64,000 bases of DNA, from assembly GCF_900591205.1 (NCBI RefSeq), contig NZ_UUPU01000067.1:62001-126000 (forward strand), given 5' to 3'. Under the pieces are notes generated by a model that saw only the letters and a program-made list of their open reading frames with translations, was not told the DNA's origin and did no database searches. Made by a program: the position numbers and the translations under genes. The stretch is from Pseudomonas viridiflava (GTDB lineage Bacteria; Pseudomonadota; Gammaproteobacteria; Pseudomonadales; Pseudomonadaceae). Shown in pieces: positions 53,674 to 64,000 of this stretch (position 1 is the first letter of the stretch; each line of letters opens with the position of its first letter).

Positions 53674-54071
53674 GAGGTGTGCTGCCAGTTTTTGTAGACG
53701 AACTCGAGGCTGTAGCCGTCCGGGTCGAGGACATTGGCCGCGTAGTAGTCAGGGTCGTAATGCAGGCGCGCACCTGGGGCGCCATTGTCGGTGGCACCGT
53801 TTTCCAGCGCCGCGGCGTAGGCCGTTTCGACCTCGATGCGGCTGTTGGCGACAAAACCTACATGCACCGCTCGCGCCTCCACCACGCCTGCGCGCAGCCA
53901 GAAGAATATGCGCCCGTTGGCACCAAACCCCTTGAGGTCCGGATGGCCGGGTGGGCCATCCTTACCCGCGTAATCGTGGCGGGCGGTAATGCCCAGCGGC
54001 GTCAGCGTGGCTTCATAAAAGCGCACGGAACGCGGGATATCGCTCACGGAAAGAAAAATATGATCAAGCAT
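53670..54071 (-). CDS. VOC-family (glyoxalase/dioxygenase-like) protein
   Basis: A 133-residue single VOC module with two beta-alpha-beta-beta-beta repeats: MLDHIFLSVSDIPRSVRFYE, FFWLRAGVVEARAVHVGFVA, and the C-terminal AANVLDPDGYSLEFVYKN with the metal-ligand Glu near the end. Such proteins act as glyoxalases, fosfomycin-type transferases or ligand-binding proteins. The start at 54071 follows GAGGTAACAG; the upstream extension lies in the SDR gene. It overlaps the next gene by four bases. Confidence 0.85.
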   Translation of the reverse strand: MLDHIFLSVSDIPRSVRFYEATLTPLGITARHDYAGKDGPPGHPDLKGFGANGRIFFWLRAGVVEARAVHVGFVANSRIEVETAYAAALENGATDNGAPGARLHYDPDYYAANVLDPDGYSLEFVYKNWQHTS

Positions 54072-54087
54072 GCTGTTACCTCGCGGT

Positions 54088-54831
54088 TCAGATGATGTAA
54101 CCGCCCGCGACTTCAATCGTCTGGGCATTGATCCAACGGCCTTGGTCCGACAACAGCATGGCGATGACCTGCGCCACATCGTCCGGTTCGCCTACACGAC
54201 CCAGCGCGGTTTGCCCGGCCAGCAAGGCTTCGAATTCATCGTTCAGGCCACCGCCCAATTCGGTACGAATCGCGCCGGGGGAAACCGCATTGGCGCGTAT
54301 GTTGCGCTCGCCGAACTCCTTGGCCATGTAGCGGGTGAGGATGTCGAGGCCGCCCTTGAACGCGGCATAAGGTGCAACCCCGGCCGTGGCGACACGGGTG
54401 GTGGCGCTGGTGAGGTTGACGATGCTGGCGTGCGCTTGCAGCAACGGCAGCAGGGTCTGAGTGAGGAAAAACGGCCCCTTGAGGTGCACGTTGAAGAGGC
54501 CGTCGAATTGCGCTTCGGTCACCGATTCCAACGGGTTGAACAGGCCGTACCCGGCGTTGTTGACCAGCCCGCCCAGGGTGTCTACACCCCAAAAGGTCTG
54601 CAGGCTTTGTACCACCTTCTCACGGAATGTCGCGAACTGACTGACATCCGCAACATCCAATGGCAGAGCGACCGCTGTGCCACCTGCGGACTCAATGCGT
54701 TGCACAACCGCCTGCGCCGCGTCGGGGTTGCGGTTGTACGTGAGGATCACGCCGTGACCCTGGCGAGCACACAGCTCGGCGGTACTGGCACCGATCCCGC
54801 GGCTGCCTCCGGTAATCACGATAACGCTCAT
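54088..54831 (-). CDS. Short-chain dehydrogenase/reductase
   Basis: A 247-residue classical SDR: NAD(P)-binding TGGSRGIG (residues 7-14), NNAGYG, catalytic Ser in NLTSATT, Tyr and Lys in YAAFKGG, and the Asn of the tetrad nearby. The final ELGGGLNDEF...WINAQTIEVAGGYII is family-typical. Note that the active-site motif reads Y-A-A-F-K, which keeps the YxxxK spacing. It is the first gene of the three-gene leftward operon, divergent from the AraC regulator at 54961, with 129 bases between starts. Confidence 0.9.
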   Translation of the reverse strand: MSVIVITGGSRGIGASTAELCARQGHGVILTYNRNPDAAQAVVQRIESAGGTAVALPLDVADVSQFATFREKVVQSLQTFWGVDTLGGLVNNAGYGLFNPLESVTEAQFDGLFNVHLKGPFFLTQTLLPLLQAHASIVNLTSATTRVATAGVAPYAAFKGGLDILTRYMAKEFGERNIRANAVSPGAIRTELGGGLNDEFEALLAGQTALGRVGEPDDVAQVIAMLLSDQGRWINAQTIEVAGGYII

Positions 54832-54960
54832 GGGCTGCTCCACTGTCGCAAAGTTGAGTGACCACAGTAGCCATCGCCCTGCCCCGCTACGCAGCTGTTC
54901 CTACCTCTATCCTGCCTGTTTCTGCTTTTCGCTTGCGCAAGCTTCGTAGGAAGGAACAGC

Positions 54961-55857
54961 ATGACCGGCATGAATACTCAACTGATCGAACTGCGCGCCT
55001 TGGCCGCCAAGGCCGAAAACCGCCGCACCGAGACCGGTATCCCACGCGTGGCGATGGTCCAGGGCGCAATTGCCGAGCATATGCTCGCGGCCGTGTATGA
55101 CCCGATGATCAACCTGATCCTGCAAGGCAGTAAGTGCATGACCGTGGGCGACCGCACCTTGCATTACGATCCTGCGACGTATTTTGTAATGTCGATTGAG
55201 CTGCCCGCAGTGGGCGTGGTCAATCCGGCCGCTACCGGTGAGCCGTACCTGGCGGTGAGCCTGACGCTGGACCCGACAGTGCTGACCACGCTGCTCAGTG
55301 ACCTGCCGCCGCCCACTGGGCGCGGTGACCAGCACGCCGGTTTTTCGGTGGCGGCGGTCACGCCGCAATTGATGGATGCCTGGGTACGCCTGCTGCGGCT
55401 GATGGGCGATCCGGTGGCGATTGCCGCCCTGGCGCCGGTGTATGAGCGAGAGATCCTCTACCACGTACTGCAAGGCCCGCACGGCTGGATGCTGCGCGAA
55501 ATCGCCGCGCCGGACACTGCCATGGCCCGGGTCAGCCAGGCGATCCAATGGATTCGCCGCGACTTTGCCGAGCCGATCCGGGTGGAGACGCTGGCACAGC
55601 AGGCGGCGATGAGTGTCTCGGCGTTTCACCGGCACTTCAAGGCGGTGACGAACCTGAGCCCGTTGCAGTATCAGAAACGCGTGCGCTTGCTACAGGCGCG
55701 CACGCTGATGCTGGCCAGTGCCAGCAGCGTGACCAGTGCGGCGTTTGAGGTGGGGTATGAAAGCGCGACCCAGTTCAGCCGGGATTATGCGCGGGTGTTC
55801 GGAATGCCACCGGCGAAGGATACGGCGCGGATTTTGCTGGATAACAAGGGTCGCTGA
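54961..55857 (+). CDS. AraC-family regulator (AraC_N type)
   Basis: A 298-residue regulator with the N-terminal AraC_N ligand domain (AAVYDPMINLILQGSKCMTV; TYFVMSIELPAVGVVNPAAT) of the YqhC-like group and the C-terminal helix-turn-helix pair (RVETLAQQAAMSVSAFHRHF; VTSAAFEVGYESATQFSRDY). YqhC-like regulators often respond to aldehydes and activate a divergent oxidoreductase. The divergent SDR-VOC-SDH operon fits this pattern and is its probable target. The start follows AGGAAGGAA. Confidence 0.9.
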   Translation: MTGMNTQLIELRALAAKAENRRTETGIPRVAMVQGAIAEHMLAAVYDPMINLILQGSKCMTVGDRTLHYDPATYFVMSIELPAVGVVNPAATGEPYLAVSLTLDPTVLTTLLSDLPPPTGRGDQHAGFSVAAVTPQLMDAWVRLLRLMGDPVAIAALAPVYEREILYHVLQGPHGWMLREIAAPDTAMARVSQAIQWIRRDFAEPIRVETLAQQAAMSVSAFHRHFKAVTNLSPLQYQKRVRLLQARTLMLASASSVTSAAFEVGYESATQFSRDYARVFGMPPAKDTARILLDNKGR

Positions 55858-55950
55858 TGTGACCCAGGTGCAGACCTGATATGACCGAATGCACAGCACC
55901 AGAATTGGCCCACTTCACACTACCCGAATTGGACTGATGCACAGCACTTA

Positions 55951-56082
55951 TGTGGCGAGCGGGCTTGCCCGCGTTGGGCTGTGCAGCAGCGCCAGTAAAG
56001 GCGCCGAGATTTTCCTGAAAGACCGCAGCGCTTGGTTTTGGGGCTGCTCCGCAGCCCAACGCGGGCAAGCCCGCTCGCCACA
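55951..56082. repeat. REPIN with perfect 31-bp arms
   Basis: A 31-base arm beginning TGTGGCGAGCGGGCTTGCCC (55951-55981) is repeated as an exact reverse complement at 56052-56082, around a 70-base centre. Each arm contains the Pseudomonas REP core GCGGGCTTGCCCGC. Doublets of inverted REPs are the standard unit mobilised by RAYT transposases, none of which is in the window. Confidence 0.9.
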
Positions 56083-56195
56083 CAAGCCTGCTTGCCACAC
56101 TGGCCCGTCTGCCACACAAGCCTGCTTGCCACACTAGCCCGTTTGCCACACTAGCCCGTTTGCCACAAAAGCCCGTTTGCCACACAAGCGAGCGG
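56077..56195. repeat. Seven-copy 17-bp tandem repeat grown from the REPIN end
   Basis: Seven units of 17 bases start at 56077, 56094, 56111, 56128, 56145, 56162 and 56179. Consensus is GCCACACNAGCCCGTTT; copies 1 and 3 are identical, as are 4 and 5, and the last is partial. The first unit overlaps the final bases of the REPIN, so the array seems to have grown from the end of that element. Confidence 0.9.
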
Positions 56196-56199
56196 GTCA

Positions 56200-56231
56200 C
56201 AAAAAGCAAAACGGCACGCTAGCGTGCCGTT
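56200..56231 (-). terminator. Intrinsic terminator of the glp operon
   Basis: ACGGCACGCTAGCGTGCCGT is a perfect palindrome (56211-56230), followed on the minus strand by TTTTGCTTTTTG. It lies 24 bases after the glpV stop and should end the six-gene leftward transcript. Confidence 0.9.
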
Positions 56232-56254
56232 CTGTCCTTCTATAACCCCCGCTG

Positions 56255-57997
56255 TTACTTACGCGCCGCCTCCCACTGCTTGAGCAGGTCGTTGTAGTTC
56301 ACGGTTTCGCCTTTCGGTTTCTCGTTGGCCAGTTTCGGCTTAGGCGCGCCCGGCTGGTCGAACCAGTATTGCGCGTCACGCTCGGGGTTCATTTTCGGGC
56401 CGCAGACCGGTTGCACCTTGGAGCGCTCCAGGCGCGTCATGATCGCGTCCTGCTCCTTGGCGAGGTTGTCGAGTGCCTGTTGCGGGGTTTTCTCGCCGCT
56501 GGCCGCTGCGGCGATGTTGCTCCACCACAGTTGCGCCAAACGCGGGTAGTCCGGCACGTTGGTGCCGGTCGGCGACCACTCGGTGCGCGCCGGGCTGCGA
56601 TAGAACTCCACCAGGCCACCCAGTTTCGGGGCCATGTCGGTCATGGCCTGGGAATTGATGTCGGACTCACGAATCGGCGTCAGGCCGACGATGGTTTTCT
56701 TCAGCGACACGGTTTTCGAGGTCACGAACTGCGCGTAGAGCCAGGCCGCGAGTTTTTGTTTCTCGGGGGTGGACTTGAGGAAGGTCCAGGAACCCACGTC
56801 CTGATAGCCCTTCTTCATGCCCTTTTCCCAGTAAGGCCCGACCGGCGACGGCGCCATCCGCCATTTCGGCGTACCGTCGGCATTCACCACCGGCAGGCCC
56901 GGTTTGACCATGTCGGCGGTAAACGCGGTGTACCAGAAGATCTGCTGGGCGATGTTGCCCTGGGACGGCACCGGGCCGGATTCGGAGAAGGTCATGCCCG
57001 CCGCTTCGGGTGGCGCGTAGGCTTTCATCCAGTCCACGTATTTTTGGGTGGCAAACACCGCCGCCGGGCCGTTGGTGTCGCCGCCACGGGTGACGCTGGA
57101 ACCCACCGGGTGGCAGTCCTCCACGCGAATGCCCCACTCGTCCACCGGCAAGCCGTTGGGCAAGCCTTTGTCGCCGCCACCGGCCATGGAGAACCAGGCA
57201 TCGGTGAAACGCCAGCCCAGGGACGGGTCTTTCTTGCCGTAGTCCATGTGCCCATAGATGCGCTTGCCGTCGATTTCCTTGACGTCTTCGCTGAAGAATT
57301 TGGCGATGTCTTCGTAGGCCGACCAGTTCACCGGCACGCCGAGTTCATAGCCGTACTTTTCCTTGAACTTGGCTTTCAGTTCCGGGCGCTCGAACCAGTC
57401 GGCGCGGAACCAGTAGAGGTTGGCGAACTGCTGGTCCGGCAGTTGGTAGATCTTGCCGTCCGGCGCGGTGGTGAAGGAGATACCGATAAAGTCTTTGATA
57501 TCCAGGGTCGGCGAGGTGAAGTTCTTGCCCTCGTTGGCCATCAGGTCGGTGATGGATTCGGTCTTGCCATAGCGAAAGTGCGTACCGATCAAGTCGGAAT
57601 CGTTGACCCAGCCGTCATAGATATTCTTGTCGGACTGCATCTGGGTTTGCAGCTTTTCCACCACGTCGCCTTCTTGCAGCAGGTCGTGGGTCAGCTTGAT
57701 CCCGGTGATTTCACTGAACGCCTTGGCCAGTACCTTGGACTCGTATTCGTGGGTGGTGAGGGTTTCCGACACCACGTTGATCTTCATCCCACGGAACGGT
57801 TCGGACGCCTTGATAAACCACTTGAGTTCCTCGAGCTGCTGGTCGGCCGTGAGGGTAGACGGTTTGAATTCGCTGCCGATCCATTTTTTTGCCGCATCTT
57901 CATACGCATCGGCCCAGGCCGTGGCGCTCAAACCGCTGAGGGCCAATACGGCGGCCAATGAAATGCTATGTCGCAGCTTATTGTTTTTATTCAACAT
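56255..57997 (-). CDS. glpV: Glycerol ABC importer, periplasmic binding protein (GlpV-like)
   Basis: A 580-residue, unusually large family-1 solute-binding protein with a Sec signal (cleavage after TAWA, residue 29). Blocks such as KASEPFRGMKINVVSETLTT, VNDSDLIGTHFRYGKTESIT and YWFRADWFERPELKAKFKEK mark the binding protein of the glpSTPQUV-type glycerol importer of rhizobia. C-terminal GPKMNPERDAQYWFDQPGAP is typical. As in that operon it is the last gene, after the small GlpU. It binds polyol in the periplasm and delivers it to GlpPQ. A role with another polyol cannot be excluded. Confidence 0.85.
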   Translation of the reverse strand: MLNKNNKLRHSISLAAVLALSGLSATAWADAYEDAAKKWIGSEFKPSTLTADQQLEELKWFIKASEPFRGMKINVVSETLTTHEYESKVLAKAFSEITGIKLTHDLLQEGDVVEKLQTQMQSDKNIYDGWVNDSDLIGTHFRYGKTESITDLMANEGKNFTSPTLDIKDFIGISFTTAPDGKIYQLPDQQFANLYWFRADWFERPELKAKFKEKYGYELGVPVNWSAYEDIAKFFSEDVKEIDGKRIYGHMDYGKKDPSLGWRFTDAWFSMAGGGDKGLPNGLPVDEWGIRVEDCHPVGSSVTRGGDTNGPAAVFATQKYVDWMKAYAPPEAAGMTFSESGPVPSQGNIAQQIFWYTAFTADMVKPGLPVVNADGTPKWRMAPSPVGPYWEKGMKKGYQDVGSWTFLKSTPEKQKLAAWLYAQFVTSKTVSLKKTIVGLTPIRESDINSQAMTDMAPKLGGLVEFYRSPARTEWSPTGTNVPDYPRLAQLWWSNIAAAASGEKTPQQALDNLAKEQDAIMTRLERSKVQPVCGPKMNPERDAQYWFDQPGAPKPKLANEKPKGETVNYNDLLKQWEAARK

Positions 57998-58029
57998 AGA
58001 GACCTCCTGGTTGTTTATTCACAAGGGCA

Positions 58030-58305
58030 TTAGCCCCAACGCATCACACTCAACAGCCATACCAGGGAGAGCGCGGACGCCACCCAGATGCTCCAGTCGG
58101 TAACGCCGATTACCAGCAAATGCAGGTAGGCGCTGCCGAGAAGACCGATAAACAAACGATCACCACGGGTGGTGCTGATCGGCAAAAAGCCACGCCGAGG
58201 GATGCTCGGCGAGCGCAGCTCCCAGGTGGTCATGCCCGCCAGAATCAGGGCTATGCCGCCAAAGAACAGGGCGGTGGGGGTGGTCCAGGCCATCCATTCC
58301 ATCAT
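58030..58305 (-). CDS. glpU: Small membrane protein of the glycerol importer (GlpU, DUF2160)
   Basis: A 91-residue protein with three predicted membrane segments (LFFGGIALILAGMTTWEL; GDRLFIGLLGSAYLHLLVIG; WIVASALSLVWLL-like) and the conserved SPSIPRRGFLPISTTRGDRL loop. This is the DUF2160 family, found almost only inside glycerol-type ABC operons between the permease and the binding-protein genes, as here. Its molecular role is not known; it may stabilise the permease. It follows glpQ after eight bases. Confidence 0.85.
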   Translation of the reverse strand: MMEWMAWTTPTALFFGGIALILAGMTTWELRSPSIPRRGFLPISTTRGDRLFIGLLGSAYLHLLVIGVTDWSIWVASALSLVWLLSVMRWG

Positions 58306-58313
58306 CGACTCCT

Positions 58314-59114
<801 letters not shown>

Positions 59115-59124
59115 GTTGGCGGCC

Positions 59125-61084
<1,960 letters not shown>

Positions 61085-61085
<1 letters not shown>

Positions 61086-62179
61086 CAGGCAACCCTCGCG
61101 ACACGGCGCCCGGGGGCCTGGACCAAACGGCCCTGGCCATCGAACACAAACAGTTTATGGGTGGGGATGTACACGCGGATCGGCGCATCCACGTCGTATT
61201 CGTGCACGCCCGGCAGGTGCAGCACCAGCAGGAAGTGTTCGCTGCGCACATGCAGGAAGGTTTCCGAGCCGCTGATTTCAGCGACTTCCACGGTCACCGC
61301 CAGTTCCAGATCATCGTCGTTGCTTGGCACCAGGCTGATATGGCTGGGGCGCACACCAAAGCGGAATTCGCCTTCCCCGATCGGGCGCAGGTCGACGTTC
61401 AGCGGGAAGTGCACAAAATTGGCGAAGCTCACTTCATTGCCGCTGATGCGCCCTGGCATCAGGTTGATCGGCGGCTCGGAAAACAGTTCGGCGGCCAGCA
61501 CCGTCTGCGGCTGGTGATAGACCTCGGCGGCTTTGCCGCTCTGGATCACTCGACCTTCGTGGAGGATGGTGGTGGTGCCGCCCAGCGCCAGCGCCTCGTT
61601 GGGCTCGGTGGTGGCGTAGATCGCAATGGTATGGCGAGCCTTGAACAGCTCGCGCATTTCCTGACGCAGCTCTTCGCGCAGTTTGTAGTCCAGGTTCACC
61701 AGCGGCTCATCGAACAGGATCAGTTCGGCGTCCTTGACCAGGGCGCGGGCCATGGCCGTGCGTTGCTGCTGGCCACCGGACAGCTCCAGCGGGTGGCGCT
61801 GCAGGAACTTCTCGATGCGCAGCATCTTCGCGGTTTCCAGCACTTTGCTCTGGATCAGCTCGTTGGATACACCGGCCTGGCGCAACGGCGAGGCGATGTT
61901 CTCGAACACGGTCATGGTCGGGTAGTTGATGAACTGCTGATACACCATCGAGACGTTGCGCAGGCGCACCGGCTTTTGCGTGACATCCACGCCATTCATC
62001 AGGATGCGGCCGCTGTCGGGCTTGTCCAGGCCGGCCATCAGGCGCATCAGGCTGGTCTTGCCGGACAGGGTGCGCCCGAGCAACACGTTGAAGGAACCGG
62101 CTTCGAAACGCAGGTTGGCATCGTCGATCCAGGTTTGGCCTTCGACGACGCGGGAGACATGTTCCAGGGTCAATGACAT
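61085..62179 (-). CDS. glpS: Glycerol ABC importer ATPase GlpS, H-loop histidine missing
   Basis: A 364-residue MalK-type ATPase, first gene of the operon. Walker A is GRTLSGKT (35-42), the ABC signature LSGGQQQR (133-140) is canonical, and Walker B is LILFDEP (153-159) with the catalytic Glu. The H-loop, normally VTHDQ, reads ATTEP (189-193): the switch histidine is replaced by Thr191. The D-loop is also unusual (LVNLD). The C-terminal TOBE domain (FGVRPSHISLVP) is complete. The start at 62179 follows AAAAAGG, about 33 bases after the expected transcription start of a sigma-54 promoter. Confidence 0.9.
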
Positions 62180-62223
62180 GACACGACCTTTTTATTATTG
62201 GAATGAATCTGGCCAGTCGACAG

Positions 62224-62239
62224 AGCGAGTTTCGTGCCA
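62224..62239 (-). promoter_or_regulatory. Sigma-54 (-24/-12) promoter of the glp operon
   Basis: On the minus strand TGGCACG-AAAC-TCGCT reads from 62239 to 62224. The invariant GG (-24) and GC (-12) are present with exact spacing; against the consensus TGGCACG-N4-TTGCW only one base differs. It lies 45 bases before the glpS start. The divergent gene encodes a sigma-54 activator, which supports the assignment. Confidence 0.88.
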
Positions 62240-62282
62240 AAACGGCAAGTGGTTGATGTGCAAGGAAATGGCGTAAAACTGA

Positions 62283-62351
62283 TGTTCGGGAGTGAACAAT
62301 CGGACTGAACAACTGAACAGGTCAGGGGTTGACAATGAACAGTTCTGAACA
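62283..62351. promoter_or_regulatory. Activator-binding array (TGAACA sites)
   Basis: TGAACA occurs five times in 59 bases (62293, 62306, 62314, 62336, 62346), and TGTTC at 62283-62287 forms a perfect inverted pair with the first one (TGTTC-N6-GAACA). The array sits 45-115 bases upstream of the -24/-12 promoter, the usual place for an enhancer-type upstream activating sequence. Confidence 0.75.
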
Positions 62352-62377
62352 ACACTCTCATGCTCAACACAGAACAA

Positions 62378-62469
62378 ATGTGGGAGCGGGCTTGCTCGCG
62401 AATGCGGTGTATCAGCGTGCTCATGCAGTGACTGACCCACCGCTATCGCAGGCCAGCCAGCTCCCACAT
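62378..62469. repeat. REPIN-type element
   Basis: ATGTGGGAGCGGGCTTGCTC begins at 62378, with the typical P. fluorescens REP core, and the inverted end AGCTCCCACAT closes the unit at 62459-62469. The inner sequences are imperfectly complementary. It lies between the activator sites and the start of the sigma-54 activator gene. Confidence 0.8.
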
Positions 62470-62521
62470 GGGTCCGTGCAAGGCTCAATAAAAATAACAA
62501 TAAAAACGAAGGTCGCCCCCC

Positions 62522-64000
62522 ATGGCCGAACCCTTGGCTCACGACACCCTTATCCAGGAATCCTGGCGCCGTTGCCGCGCCTTTGGCCTGGACCACCAGA
62601 GCACCCCCAGCTTTGACCAACTGCCCGCCGAGGGCATCAGCCAATTGCTGGAAAGCCAGCATTCGCTGGTGCAGACCACTCATCAGGAAGTGCTGCCCTA
62701 CTACGAAAACATCCTGAGCAACTCCAACTGCCTGATCATGCTGGCCGACAACCAGGGCCAAGTGCTGACCAGTTGGGGCACTCAGCGTTTTATCGAGCCC
62801 AAGCTGGCCCGGGGGTTCAGCGCCGGCGCCAGCTGGATGGAGCGCGCCAGCGGCACCAATGCCATCGGCACCGCATTGGCGTGTGCCCAGGCGGTGCATA
62901 TCGAACATGACGAACACTTTCTCAAGGCCAACCGCTTCATGACCGGCTCGGCGGCGCCGATCTTCGATGCCCAGCGCGAAATCATCGCGGTGCTGGACGT
63001 GTCCAGCGACAGCTACCTGCCGCCCTCCCACACCCTGGGCATGGTCAAGATGATGAGTCAGACCGTGGAAAACCGGCTGATCCTCAACCTGTTTCGCGGC
63101 GAGCATTTCCAGCTGACCTTCAACACCGGCCTGAGCAACCTCGACAGCCAATGGGCGGGCCTGCTGATCTTTGATGACAGCGGCCAGGTGCTGTCGGCCA
63201 ACCGGCGCGCCGACAACCTGCTGGGCATCAGTTTGTCGCGGGTGATGATCGACAGTTTGTTTAAGGTCTCGCTGCTGGAGTTGCTCAACCAACCCGAGGG
63301 TCTGCCCTTTTCACTGCAGGCGGCGGGACGCAATCGGTTCCAGTGCTTGCTGAAACGGCCCAAGCAGATGCCCGTGCAGGCACGTGTCTTCAGCGAACCA
63401 ACACATGCAAAACCGGCTGCGATCAACTTGAAAACCCTGCACTTTGGCGATGTACGCGTGGAAAAAGCCGTGCGCCAGGCCGAACGCTTGCTGGAAAAGG
63501 ACATCCCCCTGTTGATTCATGGCGAAACCGGCGTGGGCAAAGAGGTGTTCGTCAAAGCCTTGCACAGCGCGAGTTCCCGCAGTCGGCAGGCATTTATCGC
63601 AGTCAACTGTGCGGCGATTCCCGCTGAGTTAGTGGAATCGGAGCTGTTCGGCTACGAAAAAGGCGCGTTCACCGGCGCCAACCAGAAAGGCAGCATCGGC
63701 CTGATCCGCAAGGCCGACAAGGGTACGCTGTTTCTGGATGAAATCGGTGATATGCCGTTACCCACCCAGGCCCGCCTGTTGCGAGTGTTGCAGGAGCGCT
63801 GCGTACAGCCAGTGGGCAGCAGCGAGTTATTCCCGGTGGACTTGCGGATTATTTCTGCCACCAATCGGGCACTGCGCGAGCAGGTTCAAGCCGGGCGTTT
63901 TCGTGAAGATTTGTACTACCGGATCGGTGGCCTGACCCTCGAATTGCCGCCGCTGCGCGAGCGTACCGACAAGCAGGCGTTGTTCCAGCAACTGTGGCAG
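62522..64000 (+). CDS. Sigma-54-dependent activator (AcoR-like), 3' part outside the window
   Basis: 493 codons are present and the gene runs off the right edge. Order: N-terminal region (LIQESWRRCRAFGLDHQSTP) and GAF sensor (about 60-180), a PAS-like segment (about 205-260, LLIFDDSGQVLSANRRADNL), then the AAA+ domain: Walker A GETGVGKE (334-341), the sigma-54 contact loop GAFTGA (381-386), Walker B GTLFLDEIGD (401-410), and the RFREDLYYRIG sensor region. The C-terminal DNA-binding domain is outside. The architecture is that of AcoR/glycerol-metabolism activators. Divergence from a glp operon with a sigma-54 promoter makes it the likely activator of that operon. The start follows AAGG. Confidence 0.9.
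   Translation, partial: MAEPLAHDTLIQESWRRCRAFGLDHQSTPSFDQLPAEGISQLLESQHSLVQTTHQEVLPYYENILSNSNCLIMLADNQGQVLTSWGTQRFIEPKLARGFSAGASWMERASGTNAIGTALACAQAVHIEHDEHFLKANRFMTGSAAPIFDAQREIIAVLDVSSDSYLPPSHTLGMVKMMSQTVENRLILNLFRGEHFQLTFNTGLSNLDSQWAGLLIFDDSGQVLSANRRADNLLGISLSRVMIDSLFKVSLLELLNQPEGLPFSLQAAGRNRFQCLLKRPKQMPVQARVFSEPTHAKPAAINLKTLHFGDVRVEKAVRQAERLLEKDIPLLIHGETGVGKEVFVKALHSASSRSRQAFIAVNCAAIPAELVESELFGYEKGAFTGANQKGSIGLIRKADKGTLFLDEIGDMPLPTQARLLRVLQERCVQPVGSSELFPVDLRIISATNRALREQVQAGRFREDLYYRIGGLTLELPPLRERTDKQALFQQLWQ

Larger units (their letters stand above)
55858..56254. repeat. Repeat-rich intergenic region (REPIN plus tandem array)
   Basis: About 400 bases between a convergent AraC gene and glpV, with no supported gene. 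From left to right it holds two copies of ATGCACAGCAC (near 55889 and 55937), a REPIN, a 17-bp tandem repeat and the glpV terminator. Open frames on both strands here are only low-complexity readings of the repeats. Confidence 0.8.
62180..62521. promoter_or_regulatory. Divergent control region of the glycerol importer
   Basis: A 342-bp gap between glpS and its presumed activator. It contains the sigma-54 promoter of glpS, an array of TGAACA sites and a REPIN, each listed separately. No gene is seen in it. Confidence 0.8.

Noticed and set aside
55889..56209. Possible CRISPR array in the repeat region before glpV
   Set aside because: Units of 17 bases follow each other without spacers, and no cas genes are present; it is a simple tandem repeat beside a REPIN.
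56369..57961. 530-codon plus-strand frame opposite glpV
   Set aside because: Antisense to a clear solute-binding protein; its composition is typical of a shadow frame.

Overview
The window is chromosomal DNA of a plant-associated Pseudomonas, most likely of the P. fluorescens group. The reasons are the high GC content, the REP/REPIN-type repeats, a complete Hxc-type type II secretion cluster, pectinolytic enzymes, and an aldoxime-nitrile operon that closely resembles the one known from P. chlororaphis. No rRNA, tRNA, CRISPR array, intact insertion sequence or prophage was seen.

Layout. 1-2.2 kb: end of a urease operon (ureC tail, ureG, ureD) followed by an Lrp-like regulator with a damaged DNA-binding part. 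2.2-3.0 kb: a small AT-richer patch with one orphan gene and a remnant. 3.0-7.3 kb: two divergent membrane chemoreceptors. 7.6-9.6 kb: a CsbD-like stress protein and a secreted pectate lyase. 9.6-19.9 kb: all eleven hxc genes of a type II secretion system with a lipoprotein secretin; the pectate lyase beside them is a plausible substrate. 20-31.4 kb: AraC regulator, aldoxime dehydratase, outer-membrane protein, amidase, both subunits of an iron nitrile hydratase, its metallochaperone, a soluble PAS chemoreceptor, an acyl-CoA synthetase and a TetR regulator. Together these form a pathway aldoxime -> nitrile -> amide -> acid -> acyl-CoA with its own sensing. 31.5-32.9 kb: a pectin lyase broken by a one-base frameshift. 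33-44.5 kb: a contact-dependent inhibition locus (cdiI, a 3,482-residue cdiA) whose export partner cdiB survives only as two fused ends.

44.7-56 kb is ordinary accessory content: SotB-like efflux, a small fimbrial-like secreted protein, a YfeH-like symporter, two AraC regulators, an orphan sulfonate/nitrate-type binding protein, a methyltransferase next to a haem-oxygenase-like diiron enzyme, and a three-gene redox operon. 55.9-56.2 kb is a REPIN fused to a 17-bp tandem repeat. 56.2-64 kb: the six-gene glycerol-type ABC importer glpSTPQUV, read leftward from a well-formed sigma-54 promoter, with a divergent sigma-54 activator running off the right end and an array of TGAACA sites between them.

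The most notable observations are the CDI toxin/immunity pair without a working transporter, the complementary loss of ATPase motifs in the two glycerol-importer ATPases, the chemoreceptor built into the nitrile operon, the sigma-54 control region, and the diiron enzyme/methyltransferase pair.
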